Assembly (NCBI RefSeq): GCF_003574465.1
Contig: NZ_QOWC01000020.1
Coordinates: forward strand, 1-61,894
Length of the DNA stretch: 61,894 nt
Direction of reading: 5' to 3'
Source of the DNA: Methylobacterium crusticola
GTDB lineage: Bacteria; Pseudomonadota; Alphaproteobacteria; Rhizobiales; Beijerinckiaceae
The notes beneath the pieces were generated by a model. It searched no databases. It saw only the letters and a list, made by a program, of their open reading frames with translations, and was not told the DNA's origin. The position numbers and the translations under genes were made by a program. This document shows positions 26,497-35,035 of the stretch, in pieces; the stretch's first letter is position 1, and every line of letters begins with the position of its first letter.

Positions 26497-27780
26497 ATGA
26501 CCGAACCGTTCCCGCTCGGCCCCTCCCTGTGGGCCACGACGGCCCCGCCCGCCCCCCCGACCGAGCCCCTCGGCGCCTCGGGGCGCGCCGACGCGGTGGT
26601 GATCGGCGGCGGCTTCTGCGGGCTCTCGACGGCGCTCCACCTCGCCGAGGCGGGCCTGAGGCCGGTGCTCCTGGAGGCCCGCGAGATCGGGTTCGGCGGC
26701 TCGGGCCGCAACGGCGGGCAGGTGATCCCGGGGCTGAAGCACGACCCGGACGAGCTCGTCGCGCGGCTCGGGCCGGAGCGGGGCGAGCGCCTCGCCGCCT
26801 TCGCGGGCGGCTGCGCCGACACGGTCTTCGACCTGATCGCCCGGCACCGGATGGCGGTGCCGCACGTCCGCACCGGCTGGATCCAGGGCGCCCACACCCC
26901 GGACGGCCTGCGCCGGGCCGAGCGCCGCGCCGCGCAATGGGCCCGCCGCGGCGCCCCCGTGCGCCTGCTCGACAAGCCGGAGACCGACCGGCTGCTCGGC
27001 ACCGGGCGCTACCTCGGGGGCTGGCTCGACGCGCGCGGCGGGGCGATCCAGCCCCTCGCCTACGCCCGCGGCCTCGCCCGGGCGGCCCTGGCGGCCGGCG
27101 CCCGGATCCACACCGGGACGCCCGTGACCGGGCTGTCGCGGCAGGGCGCGACCTGGACGGTGCGCACCGCCGGCCCGAGCCTCGCCACCGAGCGGGTGGT
27201 GCTCTGCACCAACGGCTACACGGGCGACCTGTGGCCGGGCCTGCGCCGGACCGTCGTCGCGGCCAACTCCTTCCAGGTCGCGACGACGCCGCTCTCCGAC
27301 AACCTGCGCGGCTCGATCCTGCCCGAGGGACAGGTCTCCTCCGACACCCGCAAGCTGCTGCTCTACTTCCGCCTCGACCACACCGGGCGGCTGCTGATGG
27401 GCGGGCGCGGCCCCTTCCGGGAGCCGCGCGGGCCCGGCGACTGGGCCCACCTGGAGCGCATCGTCGGCCGGATGTTCCCGCGCCTCGCGGGCATCGGCTT
27501 CGATCACCGCTGGTGCGGCCGGGTCGCGATCACCCGGGACTACCTGCCCCACCTGCACGAGCCGGAGCCGGGCCTGATCGTCGACATCGGCTGCCAGGGC
27601 CGGGGCGTCGGCCTGCAATCGAGCCTGGGGCGGGCCATCGCCGCCTACGTGGCGCGGGGCGACGCGGACGCGCTGCCCCTGCCGCTCAGCCCGATCCGGC
27701 CGCTGCCCCTGCACGGGCTGCACCGGCTCTACGCCTCCGCGCTGGTCGCCTGGTACCGCCTCAGCGACGGCGGCCTGTGA
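26497..27780 (+). CDS. FAD-dependent oxidoreductase (DAO family, PuuB/OrdL-like)
   Basis: A 427-residue DAO-fold flavoprotein. The FAD dinucleotide motif is VVIGGGFCGLSTALHLAE near residues 31-48. GFGGSGRNGGQVIPGL follows, the GRNGG pattern typical of gamma-glutamylputrescine oxidase and related amine/amino-acid oxidases. The C-terminal GCQGRGVGLQSSLGRAIA closes the FAD site. It lies 112 bases after the ABC ATPase on the same strand, so it probably oxidises the imported amino acid or amine. The upstream reading from 26395 is non-conserved, so the ATG at 26497 is used. Substrate unknown. Confidence 0.87.
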   Translation: MTEPFPLGPSLWATTAPPAPPTEPLGASGRADAVVIGGGFCGLSTALHLAEAGLRPVLLEAREIGFGGSGRNGGQVIPGLKHDPDELVARLGPERGERLAAFAGGCADTVFDLIARHRMAVPHVRTGWIQGAHTPDGLRRAERRAAQWARRGAPVRLLDKPETDRLLGTGRYLGGWLDARGGAIQPLAYARGLARAALAAGARIHTGTPVTGLSRQGATWTVRTAGPSLATERVVLCTNGYTGDLWPGLRRTVVAANSFQVATTPLSDNLRGSILPEGQVSSDTRKLLLYFRLDHTGRLLMGGRGPFREPRGPGDWAHLERIVGRMFPRLAGIGFDHRWCGRVAITRDYLPHLHEPEPGLIVDIGCQGRGVGLQSSLGRAIAAYVARGDADALPLPLSPIRPLPLHGLHRLYASALVAWYRLSDGGL

Positions 27781-27798
27781 GGCCCCCGCGCGCAGGCC

Positions 27799-28248
27799 TC
27801 ATCCCGGGCCCACCACCGTCCTGATCGCGAAGCTCGACTGGATGCGCGCCACGCCCGGCAGGCGCGACAGCACCTCCTTGTGCAGGCGCTCGTAATCGCC
27901 CGCGTCCCTGACCTCGATCCGCATCAGGTAGTCCGAGAGGCCCGTCATCAGGTAGCAGTCGCGCACCTCCGGGCAGCGGCGCACCGCCGCCTCGAAGCGG
28001 TTCAGGAACTCCTCCGTCTGCCGGTCGAGGGTGATCTGCGTCAGCACGACGAGGCGGCCGTCCGCGCCGGCGTCGTCGACGAGGGCGGTGTAGCCGCGGA
28101 TCACGCCGCTTGCCTCGAGCAGGCGCAGGCGGCGCAGGCAGGCCGAGGGCGACAGCCCGATTTCGGCCGCGAGGGCCGCGTTGCTGATGCGGCCGTCCCC
28201 GCGCAGGACCCGCAGGATGCGCCCGTCGATCTCGTCCCGCACCGCCAT
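27799..28248 (-). CDS. Lrp/AsnC-family transcriptional regulator
   Basis: A 149-residue feast/famine regulator. The N-terminal HTH covers about residues 5-55 ([41 protein letters not shown]). The C-terminal RAM ligand domain includes [21 protein letters not shown]. It is divergent from the D-amino-acid dehydrogenase gene, the classic arrangement in which an amino-acid-responsive Lrp homologue activates dadA. The ATG at 28248 gives MAVRDEIDG; the longer upstream reading would cover the intergenic regulatory region. Confidence 0.92.
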   Translation of the reverse strand: MAVRDEIDGRILRVLRGDGRISNAALAAEIGLSPSACLRRLRLLEASGVIRGYTALVDDAGADGRLVVLTQITLDRQTEEFLNRFEAAVRRCPEVRDCYLMTGLSDYLMRIEVRDAGDYERLHKEVLSRLPGVARIQSSFAIRTVVGPG

Positions 28249-28250
28249 CG

Positions 28251-28308
28251 GCAGATCCTGTCCTGTCGCCGCAGATCCGTGCGCGCGCGCCCATCCTATC
28301 GCAGAACC
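28251..28308. promoter_or_regulatory. Three helically phased GCAGAWCC repeats (candidate Lrp-family sites)
   Basis: GCAGATCC occurs at 28251-28258 and 28271-28278, and GCAGAACC at 28301-28308. Spacings of 20 and 30 bases put all three on the same face of the helix. They lie between the divergent Lrp-type regulator and dadA, directly before the regulator's start. Lrp-type octamers often bind such phased arrays. Confidence 0.42.
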
Positions 28309-28417
28309 TGCGGCGGAGAGGCGGGACATTCGGCGATCGTTGCGCGAGGATGCGCGCCTCGACCGACGCGCCGGGTCGGGCCCCGGGAGGCTGGCGCGGC
28401 AGGACTGGATCTCCGCG

Positions 28418-29683
28418 ATGCGCGTTCTCATCCTCGGCGGCGGCGGCGTCGGCGTCACCTCGGCCTACTACCTCGCGCGGGCGGGCCACGCGGTCACGGT
28501 CCTCGACCGGCAGCCGGGCGCGGGCCTGGAGACGAGCTTCGCCAACGCGGGCCAGGTCTCGCCGGGCTACTCGGCGCCCTGGGCGGCGCCCGGCATCCCC
28601 GTGAAGGCGATGAAGTGGCTGATGATGCGCCACCGCCCGCTGGTGCTGTGGCCGCGCCTGGAGCCGCGCCTCTACGGCTGGCTCGCCCGCATGCTGGCGA
28701 ACTGCACCGAGGAGGCCTACCGGCGCAACAAGGGCCGCATGGTGCGCCTCGCCGAGTACAGCCGGGACGCCCTGCGCGACCTGCGCGCCGAGACCGGCAT
28801 CGCCTACGACCACCGCGAGAAGGGCACGCTCCAGCTCTTCCGGACGGCCCGGCAGCTCGACCATGTGGGCGACGACACCGGGGTGCTCGACGCCTACGGC
28901 GTCGCCTACGAGGTGCTGGACCCGGCGGGCTGCGTCGCCGCCGAGCCGGCCCTGGCGCGGGTCTCCGGCACCTTCGTGGGCGGCCTGCGGCTGCCGGGCG
29001 ACGAGACCGGCGACGCGCACCTGTTCACGCAGCGCCTGGCGGCGCTCTGCGAGGGCCTGGGCGTCGCGTTCCGGTACGGCGTGACCGTCGCGGGCCTGCG
29101 GCGGGACGGCGCGGGCATCGCCGGCGTCGTGACGGGCCACGGCGAGGTCCTGACCGCCGACGCCTACGTGGCCGCCATGGGCAGCTACACCCCGGCCCTG
29201 CTGCGCCCCCTCGGCATCGACCTGCCGGTCTACCCGGTGAAGGGCTACTCGCTGACCCTGCCGGTCGCCGACCCGGCCACCGCCCCGGTCTCGACCGTGA
29301 TGGACGAGACCTACAAGGTCGCCATCACGCGCCTCGGCGACCGCATCCGGGTCGGCGGCACGGCGGAGCTCGCGGGCTTCAGCCAGGCCCTGCGCGGCCC
29401 GCGGCGGGCGACGCTGGAGCGCTCGCTCGGCGATCTCTTCCCGGACGGCGGCGACGTGGCGGGCGCCCGGTTCTGGACCGGCCTGCGCCCGATGACCCCG
29501 GACGGCACCCCGATCGTCGGGGCGACGGCCTGCCGGAACCTCTACACCAACACCGGCCACGGCACGCTGGGCTGGACCATGGCCTGCGGCTCGGGCCGGC
29601 TCCTCGCCGACCTGATCGGCGGCCGGGCCCCGGAGATCGCCCACCAGGACCTCGCCGGGGCGCGCTACGCTCGGGCCGCGTGA
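28418..29683 (+). CDS. dadA: D-amino acid dehydrogenase
   Basis: A 421-residue FAD enzyme that deaminates D-amino acids to oxo acids and passes electrons to the quinone pool. [20 protein letters not shown] is the N-terminal FAD motif. [31 protein letters not shown] is a DadA hallmark, as is the C-terminal [18 protein letters not shown] and [16 protein letters not shown]. Length is close to E. coli DadA. The ATG at 28418 starts exactly at the FAD motif. An alanine racemase (dadX) is not adjacent. Regulated, by position, by the divergent Lrp-type protein. Confidence 0.92.
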   Translation: MRVLILGGGGVGVTSAYYLARAGHAVTVLDRQPGAGLETSFANAGQVSPGYSAPWAAPGIPVKAMKWLMMRHRPLVLWPRLEPRLYGWLARMLANCTEEAYRRNKGRMVRLAEYSRDALRDLRAETGIAYDHREKGTLQLFRTARQLDHVGDDTGVLDAYGVAYEVLDPAGCVAAEPALARVSGTFVGGLRLPGDETGDAHLFTQRLAALCEGLGVAFRYGVTVAGLRRDGAGIAGVVTGHGEVLTADAYVAAMGSYTPALLRPLGIDLPVYPVKGYSLTLPVADPATAPVSTVMDETYKVAITRLGDRIRVGGTAELAGFSQALRGPRRATLERSLGDLFPDGGDVAGARFWTGLRPMTPDGTPIVGATACRNLYTNTGHGTLGWTMACGSGRLLADLIGGRAPEIAHQDLAGARYARAA

Positions 29684-29823
29684 GGCGGCCGGCGCCAGGG
29701 GCCCCGGAGCCCGGGTCCGTGGCGGCCTCGCGCCCGCCCGCCGGCCGCGCCGCGGACCCGGCACGCCCCCTGGCCCGGGCGCCCCCGGTCCCTTAAGGGA
29801 GAACCCGGACAGGGGCGCACGGC

Positions 29824-30549
29824 ATGGCAGCGTGGGTGGCGGGTGTCGACGGCTGCCCGGGCGGATGGGTCGCGGCGCTCCAGGCGCTCGACGCGCCCGA
29901 GATCCGGGTCCGGGTCGTGCCCGACCTCGCGGCGGTCTGCGACGCCCCGGAGGCGCCCGCCGTGGTGGCGGTCGACATCCCGATCGGCCTGCCCGAGCGG
30001 GTCGGGACCGGGGGCCGCACCGCCGAGGTGCTCGTGCGCGCCCTCCTCGGGCCGCGGCGCAACGCGGTGTTCCCGACCTCGGCGCGCGCCGTCGTGTACG
30101 CGGCGGACTACGCGGCCGCCATCGCGCTGTCGCGCCGGCCGGACACGCAGCCCTTCGCGCCCTCGCCGCCCGCCAACGCCATCGTGCCGCGCATCCGCGC
30201 GGTGGACCGGCTGCTGCGGGCCCGCCCGGGGCTCGTGGCGCGGGTGTACGAGGTGCATCCGGAGCTCGCCTTCGCGAGCCTCAACGGCGGGGCGCCCCTT
30301 GCCCACGCCAAGCGCACCCCGGAAGGCGCCGCCCAGCGCCGGGACCTCCTCGCCCGGGCGGGCCTGCCGCCGGGGCCGCGCCCCCGCGGCGCCAAGTCCG
30401 ACGACCTCCTCGACGCCCTCGCGGCCCTCGCGGTGGCCCGGGCCATCGCCCGGGGACGCGCCGTCCCGTATCCCGACCCGCCGGAGCGCGACGCCCACGG
30501 CCTGCCGGCCGCGATCTGGACCCTCTCACCCGACGAGACCCCGCCATGA
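29824..30549 (+). CDS. DUF429 family protein
   Basis: A 241-residue protein of the DUF429 (predicted RNase-H-like nuclease) family. It opens with GVDGCPGGWVAAL, has VAVDIPIGLPE near residue 55, a central VFPTSARAVVYAADY and EVHPELAFASLNGGAPLAHAKRTPEG, and a C-terminal KSDDLLDALAALAVA, so the acidic residues expected of a metal-dependent nuclease fold are present. Function is not established for the family. Its stop overlaps the NUDIX start by 4 bases, implying a coupled pair. Confidence 0.87.
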   Translation: MAAWVAGVDGCPGGWVAALQALDAPEIRVRVVPDLAAVCDAPEAPAVVAVDIPIGLPERVGTGGRTAEVLVRALLGPRRNAVFPTSARAVVYAADYAAAIALSRRPDTQPFAPSPPANAIVPRIRAVDRLLRARPGLVARVYEVHPELAFASLNGGAPLAHAKRTPEGAAQRRDLLARAGLPPGPRPRGAKSDDLLDALAALAVARAIARGRAVPYPDPPERDAHGLPAAIWTLSPDETPP

Positions 30550-31058
30550 CCGACCTTCCGACCCGCGAGATCGCCCGCGCCCTGGTGTTCGACCCGCAGG
30601 ACCGCCTCCTGCTGATCGCCTACGAGGCGGTGCGCGACGTCGATCCGGCGCGGCCCGGCGCGCGGGCGTTCTGGTTCATGCCCGGCGGCGGCATCGAGGC
30701 CGGCGAGACGCCGGAGGAGGCCTGCCGGCGCGAGCTCGAGGAGGAGATCGGCGTCCGGGACGCTCCCCTCGGTCCCCTGGTGGCGCGCTGCGACGGCCCG
30801 TTCACGCTGTTCTGCCGGCCCCGGATCGCCCACGAGCGCTACTTCGTGGTGCGGCTGCCGGACGACCGCATCGACACCGCGCGGCTCGCCGAGACCGAGG
30901 ACAACCCCGTGCTCGGCACGCGCTGGTGGTCCCTCGACGAGCTCGCCACGACCCGCGAGCGGATCGAGCCCGCGGGCCTCGCCGCCCTGGCGCGCCGGCT
31001 CGCGGCGGGCGAGGCCGTGACGGAGGTCCGGCTGGCGTGGGGCGACGGCGCGGCGTAA
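30546..31058 (+). CDS. NUDIX hydrolase
   Basis: A 170-residue protein with a complete Nudix box GGGIEAGETPEEACRRELEE plus EIGV at about residues 45-68 (G-x5-E-x7-REU-x-EE-x-G-U). It hydrolyses a nucleoside diphosphate linked to another group; which one is unknown. Translationally coupled to the DUF429 gene, ATG at 30546. The C-terminal WWSLDELATT is typical of the family. Confidence 0.9.
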   Translation: MTDLPTREIARALVFDPQDRLLLIAYEAVRDVDPARPGARAFWFMPGGGIEAGETPEEACRRELEEEIGVRDAPLGPLVARCDGPFTLFCRPRIAHERYFVVRLPDDRIDTARLAETEDNPVLGTRWWSLDELATTRERIEPAGLAALARRLAAGEAVTEVRLAWGDGAA

Positions 31059-31115
31059 GCGGGAGCGGCTCGCCTCTTGCAGGCGGCCGACAACGACCTC
31101 GCGAAGGGACGGACG

Positions 31116-31796
31116 ATGTTCCCGCAGATGCTGACGGAGGGCTACCGCGCCTTCCTGGACGACCGCTTCGTGCGCGAGCAGGGGCGCTACGCCACGCTGG
31201 CGGAGGGGCAGAACCCCGAGATCCTGGTGATTTCCTGCTGCGACAGCCGGGTCTCGCCGGAGGTAATCTTCGATGCGCGCCCCGGCGAGCTGTTCGTGGT
31301 GCGCAACGTCGCCAACCTGGTGCCGCCCTTCGAGACCGGCGGCGAGTACCACGGCACCTCCGCGGCGCTCGAATACGCCGTGCAGGCGCTGAAGGTGAAG
31401 CACATCGTGGTGCTGGGCCACGCCCGCTGCGGCGGCGTGCGGGCCTTCGCGGACGACGCGGCGCCGCTCTCGTCGGGCGACTTCATCGGCCGCTGGGTCT
31501 CGCTGATCCGCCCGGCGGCCGAGACGCTCGGGACCGAGCGCGGGCCCGACTACCTCGAGCGGCTCGAGTACGCCACGGTGGCCAACAGCCTGCGCAACCT
31601 GATGACGTTCCCGTGCGTGCAGATCCTGGTCGAGCGCGGCCGGCTCCAGCTCCACGGCGCCCATTTCGGCATCGCCACGGGCGAGCTGAGGGTGCGCGAC
31701 CCGGAGACCGGCGCCTTCCGCCTCGCCCTGCCGGAGGGCGTCCCCGGCCGCACCCGCCTGATCCGCTGCCAGGACGAGGCCGGGAGCGGCGGCTGA
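31116..31796 (+). CDS. Beta-class carbonic anhydrase
   Basis: A 226-residue enzyme interconverting CO2 and bicarbonate. Zinc ligands are in ISCCDSRVSPEVIF (Cys with the Asp-Arg dyad) and LGHARCGGVRA (His and Cys). RNVANLVPPFE and HGTSAALEYAVQALKVKHIVVL are conserved. The ATG at 31116 follows AAGGGACGG; a TTG at 31077 is possible but adds a non-conserved stretch. In a methylotroph using the serine cycle, bicarbonate supply for carboxylation is a plausible role. It is convergent with the last gene of the lut-like cluster. Confidence 0.93.
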   Translation: MFPQMLTEGYRAFLDDRFVREQGRYATLAEGQNPEILVISCCDSRVSPEVIFDARPGELFVVRNVANLVPPFETGGEYHGTSAALEYAVQALKVKHIVVLGHARCGGVRAFADDAAPLSSGDFIGRWVSLIRPAAETLGTERGPDYLERLEYATVANSLRNLMTFPCVQILVERGRLQLHGAHFGIATGELRVRDPETGAFRLALPEGVPGRTRLIRCQDEAGSGG

Positions 31797-31865
31797 CGGC
31801 CGCCCCGCCGGCGGGGCCCGGCCGCGGCGCGCCCGCCCGCGCCCGCCCGGGGAGCCCCGCCGCCC

Positions 31866-32483
31866 CTAGAGCCGATCCTGGATCTTGCGGGCGAGGGCGC
31901 CCAGGCGCTGCTCCAGCAGGCCCGGGACCTCGCAGACGTAGGTGAGGGACTGGCTGCGCTCCTGGAAGATGCGCTTGTCCCAGCTGAACTTGGTCTCGAG
32001 CTCGGCCAGCTCCCTGGTGTCCGGCACGTCCGGGGAGGTCTTGACCTCGCTGATCCGGCCGGCCTCGTCCCGGATCCGCTCGGCCATGATCCGCTGGCCC
32101 CGGGCGTAGCGGCCGATGCCGGCCACGACCTTGTCGCGCTCGCCGTTGAGCACCTCGAACACGCCGGCGAAGACCCGGGTCAGGCGCGCGGCCCTGTCGG
32201 GACCGGCCTTCTGCGCGAAGGCGTCGAGGAGCGCGTCCGCCTCCTCGAGCGGCAGCCGCCGGGAGGCGATCTTCTGGGCGAGCAGGGCGGCGTCGGTGTC
32301 CTCGCCCCAGGCGGCGAGGGCCTGCGTCGGGTCCGGCCCGGTCCAGACCGCGCCGGGGCCGAGGGTCGAGACCTTGCGCTGGGCGCAGGGCCAGTCGGCC
32401 TCGGGCCTGGGCTGGGACCGCGCCGGCGGGGCCGCCAGGCAGGTGGTGGCGAGGAGGGCCGTGACGAGGAGGGTGCGGGTCAT
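31866..32483 (-). CDS. Exported helical protein, last gene of lut-like cluster (LutG position)
   Basis: A 205-residue protein with a signal peptide (MTRTLLVTALLATTCLAAPPARSQ). The mature part is mostly predicted alpha-helix, with two cysteines (WPCAQRK near the N-terminus and YVCEVPG near the C-terminus) that could form a disulfide. No catalytic motif is visible. It sits 82 bases after the ABC permease on the same strand. By order it corresponds to the exported protein LutG of the Methylorubrum lanthanide uptake cluster; this is positional inference, not motif evidence. The ATG at 32483 begins the signal peptide. Confidence 0.72.
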   Translation of the reverse strand: MTRTLLVTALLATTCLAAPPARSQPRPEADWPCAQRKVSTLGPGAVWTGPDPTQALAAWGEDTDAALLAQKIASRRLPLEEADALLDAFAQKAGPDRAARLTRVFAGVFEVLNGERDKVVAGIGRYARGQRIMAERIRDEAGRISEVKTSPDVPDTRELAELETKFSWDKRIFQERSQSLTYVCEVPGLLEQRLGALARKIQDRL

Positions 32484-32565
32484 CGTGCGTCTCGTGTCAG
32501 GGTCGGGCCGGCCCGGCTGAGGCGGCCCGGCCGGGCCGGCCTCGGCGGGCCGGGGTCGCGCCGCC

Positions 32566-33447
32566 TCAGCCGGCCTCCCCGGCCGGGCCGCCGCGGCGCG
32601 CGAGCAGGCCCCGGCCGGGGTCGTAGGCCGCGACGGCCAGGATGAAGAACAGGAGCCCGGTGCCAACCACCACCGCGCAGGCGAGCGGGTTGAAGGCCCC
32701 GTAGAGCGCGAAGCGCACGAGCTCGACCGCGTGGGTGAACGGGTTCGCCTGGCAGATCCAGTAGAGCGTCGCGCTCGATTCGTTGATGCGCCAGAGCGGG
32801 TAGAGCGCCGAGGAGGCGAAGAACATCGGGAAGATCACGAAGTTCATCACGCTGGCGAAGTTCTCGAGCTGGCGCACCAGGGAGGACAGGAACAGCCCGA
32901 TGGCGCCGAGCATCAGCCCCGCGGCGAGGAAGGCCGGCAGGGCCGCGAGGTAGCCGAGCCACGGGATGTCGGTCTCGAAGAACGCCGCCACGGCGAGGAA
33001 GACGTAGGCCTGGATCAGCGAGACCGCGACGCCCGCGACGAGCTTGGCGAGGAGCAGGCTCCAGCGCGGATAGGGGCTGGTGAGCAGCACCCGCATCGAG
33101 CCGACCTCGCGGTCGTAGACCATCGAGAGCGAGGATTGCATGCCGTTGAAGAGCTGGATCATCACGGCGAGGCCCGGCACCACGTAGACCTCGTAGAGCA
33201 CGTAGGTCTCGTAGGGCGGCGTGATCGACAGCCCGAGGGTGTTGCGGAACCCCGCCGCGAAGATGAACAGCCAGACCAGCGGCCGCACCAGGGCGGAGAA
33301 GAATCGCTCCTTCTGGTTGAAGAAGCGCAGGAGCTCCCGGCGCACGATGCCGGCGAGGCAGATCCCGTAGCCCCGCGCGTCGAGCCGGCCCCGCACGGCA
33401 CCCGCCGGGGCGGCCCGGGGCGGCAGCGGTGAGGCGGCGCCGCTCAC
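32566..33447 (-). CDS. lutF: ABC-2 type permease, PQQ-dependent alcohol dehydrogenase-associated (LutF-like)
   Basis: A 293-residue ABC-2 membrane protein with six hydrophobic helices. RRELLRFFNQKERFFSALVRPLVWLFIFAAGFR and MVYDREVGSMRVLLTSPYPRW are characteristic of the permease family found with PQQ-alcohol-dehydrogenase systems. It starts with GTG at 33447, overlapping the ATPase stop by 4 bases. In Methylorubrum this type of permease (LutF) is required for lanthanide entry to the cytoplasm. ABC-2 proteins are more often exporters, so direction here is inferred from the lut comparison. Confidence 0.8.
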   Translation of the reverse strand: MSGAASPLPPRAAPAGAVRGRLDARGYGICLAGIVRRELLRFFNQKERFFSALVRPLVWLFIFAAGFRNTLGLSITPPYETYVLYEVYVVPGLAVMIQLFNGMQSSLSMVYDREVGSMRVLLTSPYPRWSLLLAKLVAGVAVSLIQAYVFLAVAAFFETDIPWLGYLAALPAFLAAGLMLGAIGLFLSSLVRQLENFASVMNFVIFPMFFASSALYPLWRINESSATLYWICQANPFTHAVELVRFALYGAFNPLACAVVVGTGLLFFILAVAAYDPGRGLLARRGGPAGEAG

Positions 33448-34223
33448 GCGACCCGCCTCGGGCCGGAGGCCGTCATCTGCCGGAACGCGGTCTCGAGCGA
33501 GCCCGACGGCTCGCTCAGCGCCCCGGCGAGGCCGCGGGCGACGATCCGGCCCCCGTGCAGCACCACGATGCGGTCCTGGGGCTGGATCTCGTCGAAGATG
33601 TGGGTCGCCCACAGCACCGACAGCCCCTCCTCCCGCACCAGAGCGCGCACGATCGCGACGATGTCGGAGCGGGAATCGAGGTCGAGGCCCACCGTCGGCT
33701 CGTCGAGGAGCAGCAGGTCCGGCCCGTGGATCAGCGCCCGGGCGATCTCGATGCGGCGCGACTGCCCGCCCGAGAGGGTGCGGATCTTGTCGTCGCGGCG
33801 GTCCATGAGGCCGACCCGGTCGAGCAGGGCCGCGATCCGCGCCTCGGCGGCCTTGCGGGCGATGCCGTGCAGGGCCGCGTGGTACAGGAGGTTCTGGCGC
33901 ACCGTCAGGTCGGTGTCGAGGGTGCGGGCCTGGAACACCACGCCGAGGCGGGCGAGCGCCCGGGACGGCTCGCGGTCGAGGTCGTGGCCGAACAGGGCCA
34001 CGCGGCCCGCCTGGCTGGCATAGAGGCGGGTCACCACCGCGAACAGCGTGGTCTTGCCGGCCCCGTTCGGCCCGAGCAGGGCCACGAACTGGCCCTGCGG
34101 CACCGCGAGGGAGACGTCGTCGAGGGCCGCGCGGGCCCCGAAGCGGTGGCTGACCCCCTCGACGGCGAGGGCCGGCGCGCCCGCCCCGCCCGCGCCCGCG
34201 CCGCCGCTCGCGCCCGGGCTCAT
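33444..34223 (-). CDS. lutE: ABC transporter ATPase, PQQ-dependent alcohol dehydrogenase-associated (LutE-like)
   Basis: A 259-residue ATPase: Walker A GPNGAGKTT, Q-loop VVFQARTLDTDLTVRQNLLYHAALHG, signature LSGGQSRRIEIARAL, Walker B LLLLDEPTVGLDLDSR and H-loop ATHIFDEI. The N-terminus has a Gly/Ala-rich run before ALAVEGVSHRFG. The ATG at 34223 overlaps the upstream small gene's stop by 4 bases; the 3' end overlaps the permease by 4 bases. It energises the LutF-like permease. ARTLDTDLTVRQNL resembles the ATPase subfamily of PQQ-dependent alcohol dehydrogenase systems. Confidence 0.85.
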   Translation of the reverse strand: MSPGASGGAGAGGAGAPALAVEGVSHRFGARAALDDVSLAVPQGQFVALLGPNGAGKTTLFAVVTRLYASQAGRVALFGHDLDREPSRALARLGVVFQARTLDTDLTVRQNLLYHAALHGIARKAAEARIAALLDRVGLMDRRDDKIRTLSGGQSRRIEIARALIHGPDLLLLDEPTVGLDLDSRSDIVAIVRALVREEGLSVLWATHIFDEIQPQDRIVVLHGGRIVARGLAGALSEPSGSLETAFRQMTASGPRRVA

Positions 34224-34468
34224 CGGCCCAGCGCCTTGCGGGCCGCCCGGACGGCGTCCAGGCACTCGTCGAACTCGCCCTCCCCCTGCTCGCGCTCGGC
34301 GACCCGCAGGGACCTCCTCAGGCCGCGCTGGAGCGGCTCGGCCGGCCCCTTGCCGAGCTCCTCCCGGATCATCGCGATGCCCTCCCGGCAGGCGGACGCG
34401 TCGTCGGCGCGGGCGGGGCTCGCCGCGAGGAGGAGGAGGCCGGCCAGGGCGCGGGGCTGCGGGCGCAT
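34220..34468 (-). CDS. Small exported helical protein (LutD position)
   Basis: An 82-residue protein: signal peptide MRPQPRALAGLLLLAASPARA, then about 60 residues with two cysteines (SACREG, DECLDA) about 50 apart and strongly amphipathic helices, suggesting a disulfide-closed helical hairpin. It is charged and acidic in places (EGEFDE). No known family motif. It overlaps the LutE-like ATPase start by 4 bases. In the Methylorubrum lut cluster the fourth gene encodes a periplasmic protein reported to take part in lanthanide handling; equivalence is by position only. Confidence 0.7.
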   Translation of the reverse strand: MRPQPRALAGLLLLAASPARADDASACREGIAMIREELGKGPAEPLQRGLRRSLRVAEREQGEGEFDECLDAVRAARKALGR

Positions 34469-34546
34469 CGTCGGTGGGGTTCCTGAGGCGGGGTTCCTGA
34501 GGCTCGGGGCTGATGTAGGTCGGGACGGCGCCCTTTGGAACGTGGA

Positions 34547-34993
34547 CTATTTCACGATGAACCGGCCCGTCATGCCGCGGCCCTCCAGGCCCTGGACCGA
34601 CCACGGGAACTCGCCGGCCCGGACCGTCACGAACTCGACCGCGATCGTGCCCTGGTCGTCGAATTCCAGGTGGTGAGGGGGCCCGGCCATGTGCACCTCG
34701 AGGTGGTTGATCACGATCTGGTTCATCCACACGCCGCGGAAGAACTCGCCGGCGAAGAGCTTGTACTCCTTCTGCCCCTTGGCGGTGATGCGCAGCCGGT
34801 AGGCCTTGCCGGCCTCCATCTCGATGTCCCGGACCGGGACCGCGTAGTCGTTGTCCTCGGCGCCGAGCACGAGCTCGGGCAGGTCGGTGCGGCCCCGGGT
34901 CAGGTCGCCGGCGCCGGCCGGGGCGGCGGGAAGGACCGCCGCGAGGGAGGCCGCGAGGAGGAGAGCGGCGGCGGGGCGGGAGGGCGGGCGCAT
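34547..34993 (-). CDS. Exported cupredoxin-like protein (LutC position)
   Basis: A 148-residue protein with a signal peptide ending APAGAGD. The mature domain looks like a cupredoxin beta-sandwich: AGKAYRLRITAKGQKEYKLFAGEFFRG, INHLEVHMAGPPHHLEFDDQG and VEFVTVRAGEFPWSVQGLEGRGMTGRFIV. Two histidines (NHLEVH), a HH pair and methionines are placed where metal ligands could be, but the usual Cys ligand is absent, so a type 1 copper site is unlikely. It might bind another metal. 42 bases separate it from the propeller gene upstream, same strand. Confidence 0.72.
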   Translation of the reverse strand: MRPPSRPAAALLLAASLAAVLPAAPAGAGDLTRGRTDLPELVLGAEDNDYAVPVRDIEMEAGKAYRLRITAKGQKEYKLFAGEFFRGVWMNQIVINHLEVHMAGPPHHLEFDDQGTIAVEFVTVRAGEFPWSVQGLEGRGMTGRFIVK

Positions 34994-35035
34994 CGTGAAA
35001 CGTTCCGTTCGGGGGGCGGGGCGTGAGGGGCGGGC

